Assembly: GCF_002775205.1 (NCBI RefSeq)
Contig: NC_036450.1
Span: 17,069,479-17,133,478, forward strand
Reading direction: 5' to 3'
Origin: Xiphophorus maculatus
Taxonomy: Eukaryota > Chordata > Actinopteri > Cyprinodontiformes > Poeciliidae
Length of the DNA stretch: 64,000 bases
Shown here: one piece after another, positions 11,883 through 24,100 of the stretch
Layout of the letters: the number at the start of each line of letters is the position of its first letter
Numbering within the stretch: position 1 is the first letter of the stretch
Notes under the pieces: generated by a model
Databases searched by the model: none
What the model was told of the DNA's origin: nothing
What the model saw: only the letters and a program-made list of their open reading frames with translations
Translations under genes and position numbers: made by a program

Positions 11883-14800
11883 CATTTTTCTTGGGAACAC
11901 ATAGTTTTAAATCTATTGCATTGAAGTGTTTAGTTTGCACTTCCAATCTGTTAGGGTCCTGAAGTGCAACTGTAGCCGTCGTTGTTCTGGTTTGAGAAGT
12001 TTTCAAAAGACCTTCTTTTCCCGGCTTTCCCGGCTTTTCCCGGCTGTCATTCATCTCCACTCATCAATTAAAAACTATAGACTTGTGACATCTCCATTTC
12101 CTCTGTCTCACCCCTGTGGACCGCCGTGTCACCAAGGGCGGTGTTTGCAGGGCGCTACGCGTCTCGCACCCGCACTTCCCCTCCATAGGACATCCTGAAT
12201 TGAGACATATGAAGGCGTGGTGTCATTAGGATTCGTGGCTGCATTGTAAAAACTTTACATCAGCTGTCACACGGTTTTGTGGGAGCCAGGGAAATCTAGT
12301 TCAAAGTGCTTCCTGAAGATGTCGAGGGGGATGCACTCTCTGACCTGAGGCACATCAATCTTATGCATCTGTCAGCTTCTCCTACTGCTCTGTAGATGCT
12401 GTCCGGAGATGTTGTGTGATGATTGGGTATATTGTATATTTGTGCTTGTCGTAAACATGTTTCTTTTGGTGCTTCCATGATTATGTGATTGTAGGGTGAG
12501 TTGACATAGATAACTGGTAAAGTCATATTGATACTGGACTCCACTGAGATAGTTTTGAAGTTGCTATATTGATAAGATTCTTATAAAAAATGATTGGAAA
12601 TAAAATTATTCTAAAAGGAGAAAGTTTTATTTTTTCCCCGTTCCATGTGTCCAATTGAAGTTTCCAACTGGATTGTCAAATCTGACTTTTTTAAAGTTGA
12701 CTGAAAACTCACCAGCTCCGAGTCTGAAATCAGATTTGGCAGCATTGCTGAAAGTTTTAGCAGCTGCAATAATACATTTTTATTTGAGCATGTCTTTCTT
12801 TCAAATACTATGTTCTACAGTGTTTTTATCAATTTTATAGATTGACATGCTTCTAAATGGCCCACTGGCACAGGTTATTCTCATTGTCTGTTCATTGTTT
12901 ATCTTCCATACAAACCGGTATCATTCCCAGCTTTAAGTTCAACCGTCCACTGGAAATGCAGTGCAAAATATGTTATCATTTTTGTTTGAACTCTATATTG
13001 AACTGCAATCAGTCCTAACCAATGTTTCCTGCTTCATTAAACATAGGAAATTACTCTTAGTAAACAGTTTTGAACTGTAAACCTGGGAGCACATCCAAGT
13101 ATTTATAGATGGGGTCAGTAAAAATGCCAGTGTTGGTGATTTATCCCTGCTTAACATAATCTGATTATTCTTTTATGCACCAAAGTAGGGAAACTGGCTA
13201 ATACAGATGATTCTGCATATTTGGGTTGATTTAGCTGACCTGATTTCAGTTGTGAACCTGTCGGCTCTTGTGACACGTTTTGGTTGGGTTTGAATTGTCT
13301 TGGTAATCATAATACAAGGTCTCACTGCAGGTTGATAATGAATTGATTCTGTACATAGTTTTGGTGGAAAAAGTCCAGGCATTATTTTTTCATGGAGGAC
13401 TGTGGGGAATAAAAGCTGACCTGCTGGAAGAATGTTTTCAGCTTTGGTGCAGCGGTTTTCATTTTGCTCAGGGAAGCAGTCTAAATGAACAGACTGGAAA
13501 CTGTTCTGAATAGAGACCCAGCCATCTGTCACAATAGCAAGAGGATTTCTGAGGGCAAAAAAAAATCTTGTTTCCATGCACACAAGTGTTAGTACCGTCT
13601 AGCTGACTGCAAATTCCTCTGGAAGCATTCAGTCCTTTAAATTTCACTAGTGATGCACAACACTTTGAAAAACCCTTGCAATCAGTTATTGGTTCATTGG
13701 CTTCAGATTGGTCACTTGTTTCCATGTTAGATCAGCATCTTCTGAGAACTTTTATGACTGGATCTGCAAGATTTTTTGGAAATAATTATTTGATATTACT
13801 TAAAAGTATTGTCCAAATCAAAAAGGGAAATAAATACAAATTTGGCTGGAATAACTGCCTCAAAATTGAGGTGAGATGTCCCTTTGAGAGGACATTGCAG
13901 CTGCTTTTCACTATGTTGTTGCTGCACCCCCCCCCCTTCTCTCTCTACTTCTCATTCTCTACTTCCTCTTCTGAGAGGGGAGATGTGCTACCAGCTCTCC
14001 GTCTAACGGGTGAATTGAGTTTCCTAAATCTGCTGGGATTTACCCTGTCCAGAACTGAAGTAAACTCTGTTTAAGCTGGTGTCGAGAAAGACTCGCCTGG
14101 TTTCTGACGGCGTCCATCCAGATGCCCCACCCTTCTTCCTCCTGTGAATTAGCCAGACTGAACAGCCTGCAGCCAACTAGTTTCACAGAGCACACCTGTT
14201 AACGGTCGCTCTTTCTCTATGTTACAACTTGCACTTGTTACTGAACCAGGTTGGTTTTAGTGACTCGGGCGAGTCCCAAGGATGTTGTTTTACATATAGT
14301 TTTGGGCTTAAAGCAACCTATAAAATATTTTCCACCTTTTTCTCCCCAGAATCAAACATCATAGCTATTTTACAACCATCAAAGAACTTTGAGGTGAGAG
14401 CGGCAGGTCTCGGGTCTTAGGGTGACTTCCTCATGTGTGTAGCGTTCCTCAGTTTCTTGTCTTGCGGCAGGTTTGTTCACCCTTTTGGTGAGTTTGCATT
14501 GGCTAGCACTGTTGCTGTGCTTGTTTCATTGGTTGACTGATTGGATAGATGATCTTATATCCATCTTTGTCTTAGAGACATTATGTCTTGATGTCTGTGC
14601 TAATGTCTCATGGTTGCTCAATGGTCCTCCTATGTCCGTTGCCTGCACAACCTTTTGTTTGAAAAGTTTAAGTTGTTTAACAATCTGTTTCCAAGTAAGG
14701 CATTGGTCATCTCTGCTCTCCTGTTGGTTCCCCTTTTCCCCTAAACTTTCACCTACCATCTACCTCCAACACAAGTTTAATGTCAAAATCACATTTATAA

Positions 14801-15758
14801 CTTCGTTAGCTTCTCTGATTTAGCATTCATTTATAATTTTATGATAACCATAACTTATTAGTTACTCTTATTATAATCTTAATGTGAGTTATTACAGATG
14901 TTTTCTGAAAAGAAACCAAGAATAATCCATGATTCTAATTATTTGATACCAAAGTTACAGTTACTTGTTTTACTTGTAACTGTTCCCACAAGTGTAAGTG
15001 TAAGTATTATTATAAGTAAACCAATATTAATATAAGTATTTTACTTTGGGTCTTATCAAATTACTCAAAATGTTTAGATTTCATTCTTTAAAACTTTCAT
15101 GCTTTGAAATAAGGAATAGTTTCAACTATTTTTATAAATCTGCAAGCTGGAAACTTACTTCCTCTTTTTTTTCCAGGAAACCTGCTCTTCCTGTTTCATG
15201 ACGTTCTCTGTCTCACTATGATTTCTTATGATTAGATAGAAAAAAGAAGTAGAATTAAAGCAAAGTTTGCAGGAGACAAAAGCAGCACACACAACCAGAT
15301 TGATTTTATTGAAGTTTAAGTCTACTAGATGTCACTGTGATTAATTTTAAAGGTAACTTTATTTATTGTTACTGTTAAACTAAAATCTCCAGCACAACTT
15401 ATTTTTGAAAAAATGTTTTGAATCTAAAGCCAATAATGAATTAGATCAAATTTCCTTGTATGTTTATTTTTTAAGAAAATTTTATAGTGTGAAAATGTAA
15501 ACTTTCATCAACAGGAAATGTCCCTTTTCCATTATCTAAAGCCCTTGTGTGAACTTAAGTAAACCTGACTAGTTTTTAAGGGGTAAATATGTCAACATCT
15601 TAATGAAGCATCACATGGTTTTGGGTTAACTAACTGTTTTAACTATGTCCTGACAGACTAACCACACACCTCTAACCTTCTTCCCCTTTTAGGCATGCGC
15701 ACAGTGACACATCACATATCTGTCTTGTCTGATCTGTGTGTCTTCTCGCCCTCCCTAG

Positions 15759-15815
15759 CCTGAGGATATTATAATTACCCCAGAGGAAGAGCGACGCATC
15801 TTTTAGGAGCCACAG
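15759..15815 (+). other. Candidate short exon of unknown role
   Basis: A long pyrimidine tract and CCCTAG acceptor lead into 57 bp that end at a CACAG/GTCAGA donor. One frame reads PEDIIITPEEERRIF and then stops, which has the feel of coding sequence, but I recognise no protein and it does not continue the sema4d upstream frame. It could be an alternative 5' UTR exon or chance. Confidence 0.2.
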
Positions 15816-18800
15816 GTCAGAAACTCTACTCCTCTACCTCCTCTCTTTCGCGCTCACTCCATGTTTGCTGTGCAGACCGATACTGATTTGCTTTGAAGCC
15901 CGCAAGCTTTAAAACGAGTGTTGCCTCCTCAGCCAACCCCCACTTGTACCTGTCTTGACGTTTTGCTTGTTTTCTTTTATTCTTAACTTTTTTCTGCATG
16001 ACCACACCTGGGCAACTTAGCTGGGATTTGATTTTTTTATTTTTTTTTTTGTGCTTTTCCACCAATAATTCCTGAAGCTACTCGTTCTTGCTTTTGATAT
16101 TTTCTCCACTTTAACTTGATGATTCCTTTATTTGCTCAAATATTTTTTTCTTTCTGTGTACCTGACGGTGTTTTTAATGGAAGGCTTTCTTGGCTGCCTT
16201 GCACTGGTGTTTTGGACTGCAAACTTTGTTCTTTGGCTCTGCTTTTATTTTCCTGAGTGACTGCTCTACACAGCAATTACTCATAGTTTAGCAACTGTAA
16301 CTCTAGAGCTTTAAAGCTTTTCTCCAAATGCCAAAGTGCTAAGGATATGGCTGCAGTAAGAAAAAATAGTTAATATATTTATTATATAGGCTTAAGTGCA
16401 TATTTATAAAATTACTGCATGTACTTTCTTCACCCTCAAGGTAACTTTACATTAAGTAACCTGATTATTGGGCACAATATAGATATAAATTGAAAACATG
16501 AAAAACAACATGCCATGGGTGTGGTTTTACGCTTTCAAAGAAACAAGTCAGCAGGAGGTTAAAGACAGTTGTCATTTCATTGTGTTAAACAATCAATACA
16601 GGATGTTGCTCAGCTCCATTTGATCATGAAAGGAGACTTTAAACACATGTTGGATGTTTTTCTGTTGTGGAACAATTGAAGGTGTAACAGGATGCACGTT
16701 TCATCCAAAGGCATCAATCTGCACTTCTGTTGGCTTTTAAACTGCACACTGAAATGTAAAACAATCAATCATTTAAGAGCCTTAAAAGGTTTTTGTGAAG
16801 ACGAGAAACCTTTTTATGATGCAACGGAGCTTCTGGAGAGCATAAAATGCAAAAAAAAGAAAAAACAGACAATCTTGTTTTTTAAAAACATAAAACTTTG
16901 ATTCATTTCATAAAAATATGGTTTATAAATAATGCTGCTACTACTAAATAAATAATGTATAGCCTTGTGAAAAAATATTTTGATGACAAAAAACAAACCT
17001 GTCTATAAAAGTTACAAAGTGAAGCTTCACTAACTCTCCGGGAATACATGCAGTTATATAACTGTGGAAATATTCTGAGAATGAATTTTTTTCCCTCCAC
17101 AACTTTTTTTTCTCTGGTGTTTCCCTCGGCATTTCCTTGTGGTGTCTGCTTAAGGTGCTTTTTTTTTTCCTTGTGCAACCCACTTTTCCCTGCATAAGTT
17201 TAAGCTTAACCCAGTTTTCTGGTAAATGAAACAAAGTTGCATAGACTTCAGTTTTTTTTATTGCAAATACAAATTTTTCTTAAGTGTGGCAGCTCACTGG
17301 AAATTCTTTAGAGTTTTTTATTTTTCAGGGTTTCTTAAACTTGACATGAAGAATTTAATTTTTTTCTAACAACTGTGTACTTGGGACTTAAAATGAGGTT
17401 GATTGAAGCAGTGGCTACTCTCATTAGGCAACTGTAGATCTGATGTTGGAGACTTCATGTGACTCGCATCCAGCATGTTTATAAATCTACTGCGCTTTGC
17501 GCAGAACCTGCAAAAGAATTGATGCTTAGTGTTGACCAACCAGCTAATTTTGCTTGACTAATTATCAAAAATTGCTGCCTATTTTTGACTGCACAACTTT
17601 AAAAATTGTATTTTAGGTTGCACATATTATTTGGTGGATTAAATGAGCCAGAGGTTTGTCCTCAGCTTGTTTGCCAAGTCTTAAAATGATCAAAGTAAAA
17701 GAGCTGTGAAGGTGCGTGTCTGTGGGCGGCTGGCCTCTGCCTGTCTGCATCTGTGCTTAGCCACAGTTCTGGTTTTGCTCTTGGCAACAAATAGCTATCT
17801 ATGTTGGAGAGACGTGTCAAGAGCAGAGAAGACAGCACACCACAGTAGCAATTAAAGTATTCCAATCAGAACAGAGTTAAGTTTATGAAGTAGGAGAACA
17901 AATTGGAGATTTTACCCCTAAAAAATGGAAACGCAACAAAAGAACTCTTGAAAGAAAATATGACATGTATTCTCCTTCCTTAAGGGCATAGAAGAAAATT
18001 ATTTGTGAAAACTTCACTGTGCCTATTTCTTATCCATCCAGAACAGGTTATTAATGACCTTTTACAAATTACCCTGATAAGGAATGTTTTTTCTTGTCTA
18101 TTTCCTGAATTTAACGAAAGACTGGTTAGTACAGGTGAAATGTTCACAAATTGCCCCTTATCATTTTTTTTTTGCTTAATATTGCTTGATCTATGAAAAT
18201 AGGTATGGCTACATTAGCTAGCTAAAAGTTGAGACTTCACCTACTTCCCTAGGAAGTAAATGACCCAGCTTTTAAGGAATGAATTGTTAATCTCTCTTTG
18301 TAACAGTAAACTGTACTCACTGTGTTGTGCAGAAAAAGAATGCTTGACCCAAATCTGTTGGCCAGATCACGAGAAACCACCATGATAGGTGTTCAAAGTT
18401 TTAGGCTTTGCATTGTTTATCCCTTTGTGGTGTGAAGAAAAGGAACGGGGAAATTAGTGTGTTGTGTGCTTGATTGCCAAGTTCAGGAGGACACGCTGTT
18501 AGAGTTGAAGCAGCCTGTGGGTGATGGGTGAGTTTTCACACAGCCAACTAAAGGAGATTTGTGTCTCTGCCGGCCAAAATTACCACCATGAAATCAGCGC
18601 CTAGAGGAGAGAAAGGAGTCCTGTTGAAAAGCAGAAAGGGTCTGGAAAAATATAGCAGGCTTGAAGGAATTGCTACGGATTCATTAAAGGCTCCTAGACT
18701 GGTGGGAAAACCTTGTGACTGTCATACGAAGACCAATTGTATTTATTTACCACTAAGTCAAAAGCAAAAAATAAGAGGATTGCTTAAAAAATTAACAAAG

Positions 18801-18837
18801 ATGTCCAACATGTGATATTCAATTTCAAATCCAGATA

Positions 18838-19010
18838 TAAAGCAGTTTCAAAAAGTATTCACAGCTTCTGAACAGCAGTGTCATGCTGTAGCTTCTTCAG
18901 AAGCTCAAAGGAACACTGGCCAAGGGTTTCACAGTTTAACAGCTTTTCTTCTAGGATTGTCCTGAGACCGGGTCAGTGGTTCACCGTCCAGCAGCACATA
19001 AACCCATTAA
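18838..19010 (-). mobile_element. Degraded Tc1-like relic
   Basis: Short segments (for example CAAAAAGTATTCA near 18850 and the stretch with TTCTTCTAGGATTGTCCTGAGAC near 18945) resemble, from memory, the common Tc1-like transposon of teleosts in the antisense direction. It is heavily mutated, with no open frame and uncertain ends. Confidence 0.4.
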
Positions 19011-20609
19011 ATACATCCAGAGCTACTATCAGAATAGAATATTTGTTAGAATAGCATAAAGATCAAAATTTGTTGCAAGACCTAAAAAAAAAAAAAAAAA
19101 GCATCTGTACATCAATTTGAGTAATTTTGCAATGAAGACTGGGCAGGAATATCAATCTAGATTTTGATTCTCATAGATAACGTCTGTGTTAGCAAATGTG
19201 GAAAAAGTACAAGAGAGATGCAAAGTGCTGTATGCTGCTTTGTGGAAGATGAAGTCACCTGCAGATGGCCGCTGCTATTTATTGTGTCTTCTGTTTCCTG
19301 GTTTGGGACCACAAGACCTTCAGCTGGACTCTCACAGCTTCTGAAAATAGTCTGGCATTACATGCTTCCAGTCCAGCATTGCAGTAGCCTTAAAGAAAAG
19401 GCGTAAATTAAAAGGGCCATTATTTTTTTAGAGTGGTGACTACCATGCATCCCCTGATTTTAATTTTGGGTTGCACAAACCCAAATGTGTTGCATTTGAG
19501 CTTCACTATATCAAAAATGCATTTTTCTGCAACTTTGTAACTAAAATCTACAACCTTAAAACACCAATATGCATATTAATACATGCATAATGCCAAAACA
19601 AAAAAAAATACAGCCAGATGTCTTCAGGGAATGCTTACACTCATGTCTTTGTGTGTGGTATCAAATTACAGAAAAACAATTTTCATATTTCAGAAGTTTC
19701 TTCTTCTAGGGTATTTCCTAAACCTGTCTCTGCAGATGTTTGTAGTAAAATTTCCCCACTTTTTTCCTCCTTTAATTAAAAGAGAGGGAGCCTGGTGATT
19801 ATGTTTTTATACTGGACTACAGAGCCGCATTCAGTGCTTTGACGGGGAACACCACACAGTAATCTTCTAGTTAGCTAACTTCACTTGCCTTCATGTTTAT
19901 AGGGAAGTTTTTCAGATCCTCCAGAGCCATGTGACTCAGTGCAAGGGTGTGTTGTTTTTAAAAAGCTCACCATCGGCAGACTAAATATACCCTTTACTGG
20001 AGCTGACCCTTTATTTGCCTTTGCTGTGGCCACTTAGGGTCGACATGCTTGCTCAGCAGGGGCCTTATGACTAGTAATTATATAGGAGGGTTTCCATTTT
20101 CTATACCCTGTACACATCCTTTTTCCTCAGTTTAGCCATCTGGACTGTCATTGATGCGTTACCTAGAGTTTAGGTTTTACCTACTGTTTCTCCTTCTAAA
20201 CACAAAACGTTGTTTCCAAACTGTTTTGCATTGTATATGAATCCTATAAGTATGATTCATTGCATTAGTAAATGTTAGAGTTGAACTCTTCATCTCATCT
20301 GTCATCCTGCAAAATGACCATGGATAAAGTGCAATGATTTTCTGGATCATATGCTGTGGTTATTCTGACCACTGCCCAGCTGTTTTGTGCACTTTGCACA
20401 GCTGAGTGAACTTGGTGCGGCTTTATCTGCATATCTCACCTGAAAGCACATATTTGTCTGCAGGATTACAAACCATAGTTGAATAATTTATGTAATTTAA
20501 TAAAATGTATTGTGTACCAGAATTTAATTGCAAGTCACTGAAAGTGCCATTACTGATGAAGATGGTACTAATTAACTGATTAATCACGCTAAAATCTTTA
20601 CTTTCTCCT

Positions 20610-20639
20610 TTTGACTTGCCTAGTGATTGGCAAGTCAAA
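20610..20639. repeat. Perfect inverted repeat, 11-bp arms
   Basis: TTTGACTTGCC (20610-20620) pairs exactly with GGCAAGTCAAA (20629-20639) across 8 nt. Confidence 0.9.
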
Positions 20640-20994
20640 TGCTGAAAAAAAAAAGTTTTTCTTTTTCTTTTTATTTAATGCATCACAACTAAAAGCTCCA
20701 GTGTATTTTTTTTTTAAATCCTTTAACAAATGGCATGTTTACTAATGAATGTTGTTCTGGGATTAGTAAAAATTACTGTCATCTGTTCATAACTTAATCC
20801 CTATATGCAGTCAAAGAGAGTTGCTTTATGAAGACATCAGGGGTTTGTTGACAAGCGAATGGCATCATGAAGATCAAAGAACACAGCATACAGGTCAAGG
20901 ATAATTTTGGGGAGAAGTTAAAAGCAAGTTTAGTTTTGAAAACACTATACCAGATCATAAAGGTTTCCTTTTTAAGGTTTACTAAACACATTTA

Positions 20995-21385
20995 GATGAC
21001 ACAACAAACTTATGGAGAAAGGTGCTTTGGTAAGATGAGACCACAATTGAACATTTTGTTCCACTGGCCAGTGAGTGGCAGAAATTAACACTGCACATCG
21101 GGGTGAACTCAGTAATCCACTGGTGTTGGTGGTTAAATCACCATGTGGTGAGGATGTGTTTTGAAGTTAATGGGAAGATAGATGGAGCTAAATACAAGAC
21201 TATTCTGGACAAAACCCACTGAGAAGTTTCAAAGAACTAATGAGTTGGTAGGATGTTAAATATTTAGCTGCCAATACAATGGATGGTTTAGATCAATGCA
21301 TGTTAACTTGTTAAAATGGCCCAGTCAAAGTCCAGACCTAAAGCTAGCTGAAGATTTAGGGCAAGATTTATAAATTGTTCATAGA
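20995..21385 (+). mobile_element. Degraded Tc1-like transposase relic
   Basis: Sense-strand fragments resemble Tc1 transposase coding DNA: one reads like W-D-E-T near 21030 (GTAAGATGAGACC), one near 21170 (AATGGGAAGATAGATGGAGC) corresponds to the NGKMDGA region, and one near 21317 (CCCAGTCAAAGTCCAGACC) to the QSPDL motif. Stops and indels interrupt every frame, so it is a dead copy. Confidence 0.6.
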
Positions 21386-23429
21386 GACTTTGGTTCCAGT
21401 TACTTGAGCAATTTTGCATAAGTTGAATAGAAAAAAGACAAAGTTTCTATTTGTAGCAAACTGGTGAAACTATAACTGCTGCAGAAAGAGAGTTCTACCA
21501 AGTAGAATGAAACAGAGAGCCGAGTCAGATTATAGTCACAACTACCAAATGTAGGTGTAAAAGTGAGCTGAAGGTTTGTTAGCTGCAGTTTTGAAACTGT
21601 GACAAGTTGTACATTCCTGGCTGTGTATGCCAAAAGGATTCAGCTTGACGAGAAATGGAACCCAAAACCTCCTTAGCACCTGGCAGTATTTTAGAACGGG
21701 ATCTCTGCCCCAGTCAAATCTCATAAGAGGAATCTGATGCCCACAGTTGGCATCATCACATGCACATATAAGCAAGCTCGGCTCTCTGCCACATCTGTAG
21801 CCAAACTCCATTAATCTGTAAATGGCACTGGAACAGACATCTGTCCCCATCAGATTTCATCCTTTTTGATCCCTGTATTTCATTTCAAGTGAAGGATCCC
21901 TTACTCACTCATTCTGTAGTACAAGGCTTGCCTCCAACATTACTGTAGTTTGGAAAAAACTTCAAAGAACACATGTAAAAATGCAGCATTATAATATATC
22001 GGAGTTATATGAACATCCAGTCTCTTTCATCTCAATACTTAATGTAAAGAAAGAAAAGTAAGGGAATTGTGTTTATCACAATTGATATAGTAATCACAGC
22101 GTGATGTAAAAGCAAACACCACACAACCTTTCCAATATTGAAGAAATGGAAAGTCAGCAGCACCAGGGATTTGTTTTAATTTGGAGTTCTTCCCCCATAA
22201 AAACTTCCAACCATGTTCAGAATTAAAGAAGCACTTTGACTGAGAGGTAACAAGAGTAGTTCAGTTGCCTTGTACTTAAGCACTTCGGATTGTCGGCCTG
22301 TATCATTTCCACAGCTGGGTGAGAACTGTACAGATGTCTGCCTACGCCGGCCAGTCATTATTAAAAACAAAGTCTGGTATCTTGCTGTTGAGGGATTTTT
22401 GGTAATACTTCAACTTAATACACCAGGTATGAAGAGCTAAAGGAAAAATTTAAAAAAGCAGTCTAGCATATAAACACTTGTGCCAAGTGAGACATTCTTT
22501 CCAGTAAATACAAACTACTTCTAGCAGATTTCCTGTTCCATTGTCTGTGTGTGGTATTACATCAAGAGAGGAAGCCAAAAAAGATTCTTGGGTTACATCA
22601 GCTAAAGGAAGAAGAGCATCTCTGTATTGATGCTGATGACAGGGGGAATAGCTGGAAAAGAGGAGCTCCCGCGAGGTCGGAGATGTTGGCAGGCGCTGAA
22701 TGTCTGGCTTCCTTAAGTCCAGCCTCCATTCTGCTTTGGATCCTCAACTCTCTCTCTGCTGACAGGATGCTGAGCTTCTTGTCGCACTCTGCATTAAAAT
22801 GAGGTGGAAAGTGGTGAACCCACTTAATGACAAGTGGGTCTGGTGTTTTGCGAGGGAACTAGATGGGAGCCAGTTGATCTAAGTTGATTACAAGGCAGGG
22901 TGTAGATGAAATTTGCTTCACAACTATTAAATAGAACAGGAAACTATAACTTTTTTTACTCAACTTTTTTTTTCTTTACTGTTTGCTGCAGTTTTCACTC
23001 CCCTGCAGAAGTCTGGATTGAGGTTATCTTCATCTGAGCCTTTTTTTCAGGGTTTTCCCCTCAGATGATTTGTTACATTCTTAGCAAAAAAACATTTTCA
23101 CTGAGGAATCTGGTGCCTCATTTCAATCATTTTCTACTTTACAGAAAAGATTGGATGATGAGACAACTATGGTACTTTTGCATAGAAACGTATAGTTCAT
23201 ATATGACAGAATTTTAATTTGTAAAGCTAGCAGTCATCCTTCTTCACTGACATTTAAAACATTTAACATGGTGTTAATTTCATGTTTGGAAGCAGGTTGA
23301 TAGGTGAGTTGCTGGTTTGAACCATTGCTCCATCCTTCTAAGTCATTGTGTTCTTGAGCACTTAACCACTTTACCTGCCTTTACCATGCAGACTATTTAC
23401 CATTTTGCTCATCATCTTCAATTCATGTC

Positions 23430-24100
23430 TATAGTACATTGGGGAAAGTATCCACACCTCTATAAAAGGTTTTTGAATTTTGTCACCCTACAACCTCAAA
23501 CATCAAAGTAATTTACTGTGATTTTACAGGATGGACCAATACAGTAGTTTTGTTTCTACAAATAAAAGTCTGAAAGCAATGCAATTACAGCTGCAGGTAT
23601 GTTGAGGTATGTCTCTGCCAGCTTTGCACATCTAGCAACTGGAATATTTGACCATTGTTCTGTGGAGAACCACTTACCCTCAGTCACACTGGCTGCATGT
23701 GTACAATCATTGTCCTTTCACCGCTATACCACCGCTTTCACCGCTATTTCAGCTTTGCTTATCTTTTCATCCGTTCTGGTCTTGTTCCACATCTCTGCTA
23801 AATAAATGTGCCCCACATCATGTTGCTGCCACCATGTTTCACTGACAGGGGGTGAAGGTTTCAGAGTGACATGCAGGGTTGGCGTTTTGCTCATGTTCTC
23901 TTTTTCTAACCCAAATTTTCTCTCTCTCGACCTGAAGACCTTTGACCTGAATTTTATTTAGAAATATTCTGATCTGCTTTGTGTTTGTATTTTATTGGTA
24001 TTTACAATACCAATAAAATATAAGTAGTTTGTTGCTAAAATGTGAAACAAAGTGGAAAGGTTCAAGGAGTATGAATACTTCCAGGAGGCACTAAATGCTC
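23430..24100 (-). mobile_element. Degraded Tc1-like relic with recognisable ends
   Basis: The left part (near 23440, GGGGAAAGTATCCACACC) and the right part (near 24060, TTCAAGGAGTATGAATACTT) resemble inverted transposon ends. In between, segments such as CTGCCAGCTTTGCACATCTA (near 23615) and the CATGTTGCTGCCACCATGTT stretch (near 23818) resemble antisense Tc1 transposase sequence, from memory. No frame is intact. Confidence 0.6.
23988..24020. repeat. Perfect inverted repeat, 14-bp arms
   Basis: TATTTTATTGGTAT (23988-24001) and its exact reverse complement ATACCAATAAAATA (24007-24020) flank TTACA. It lies inside the Tc1-like relic. Confidence 0.92.
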
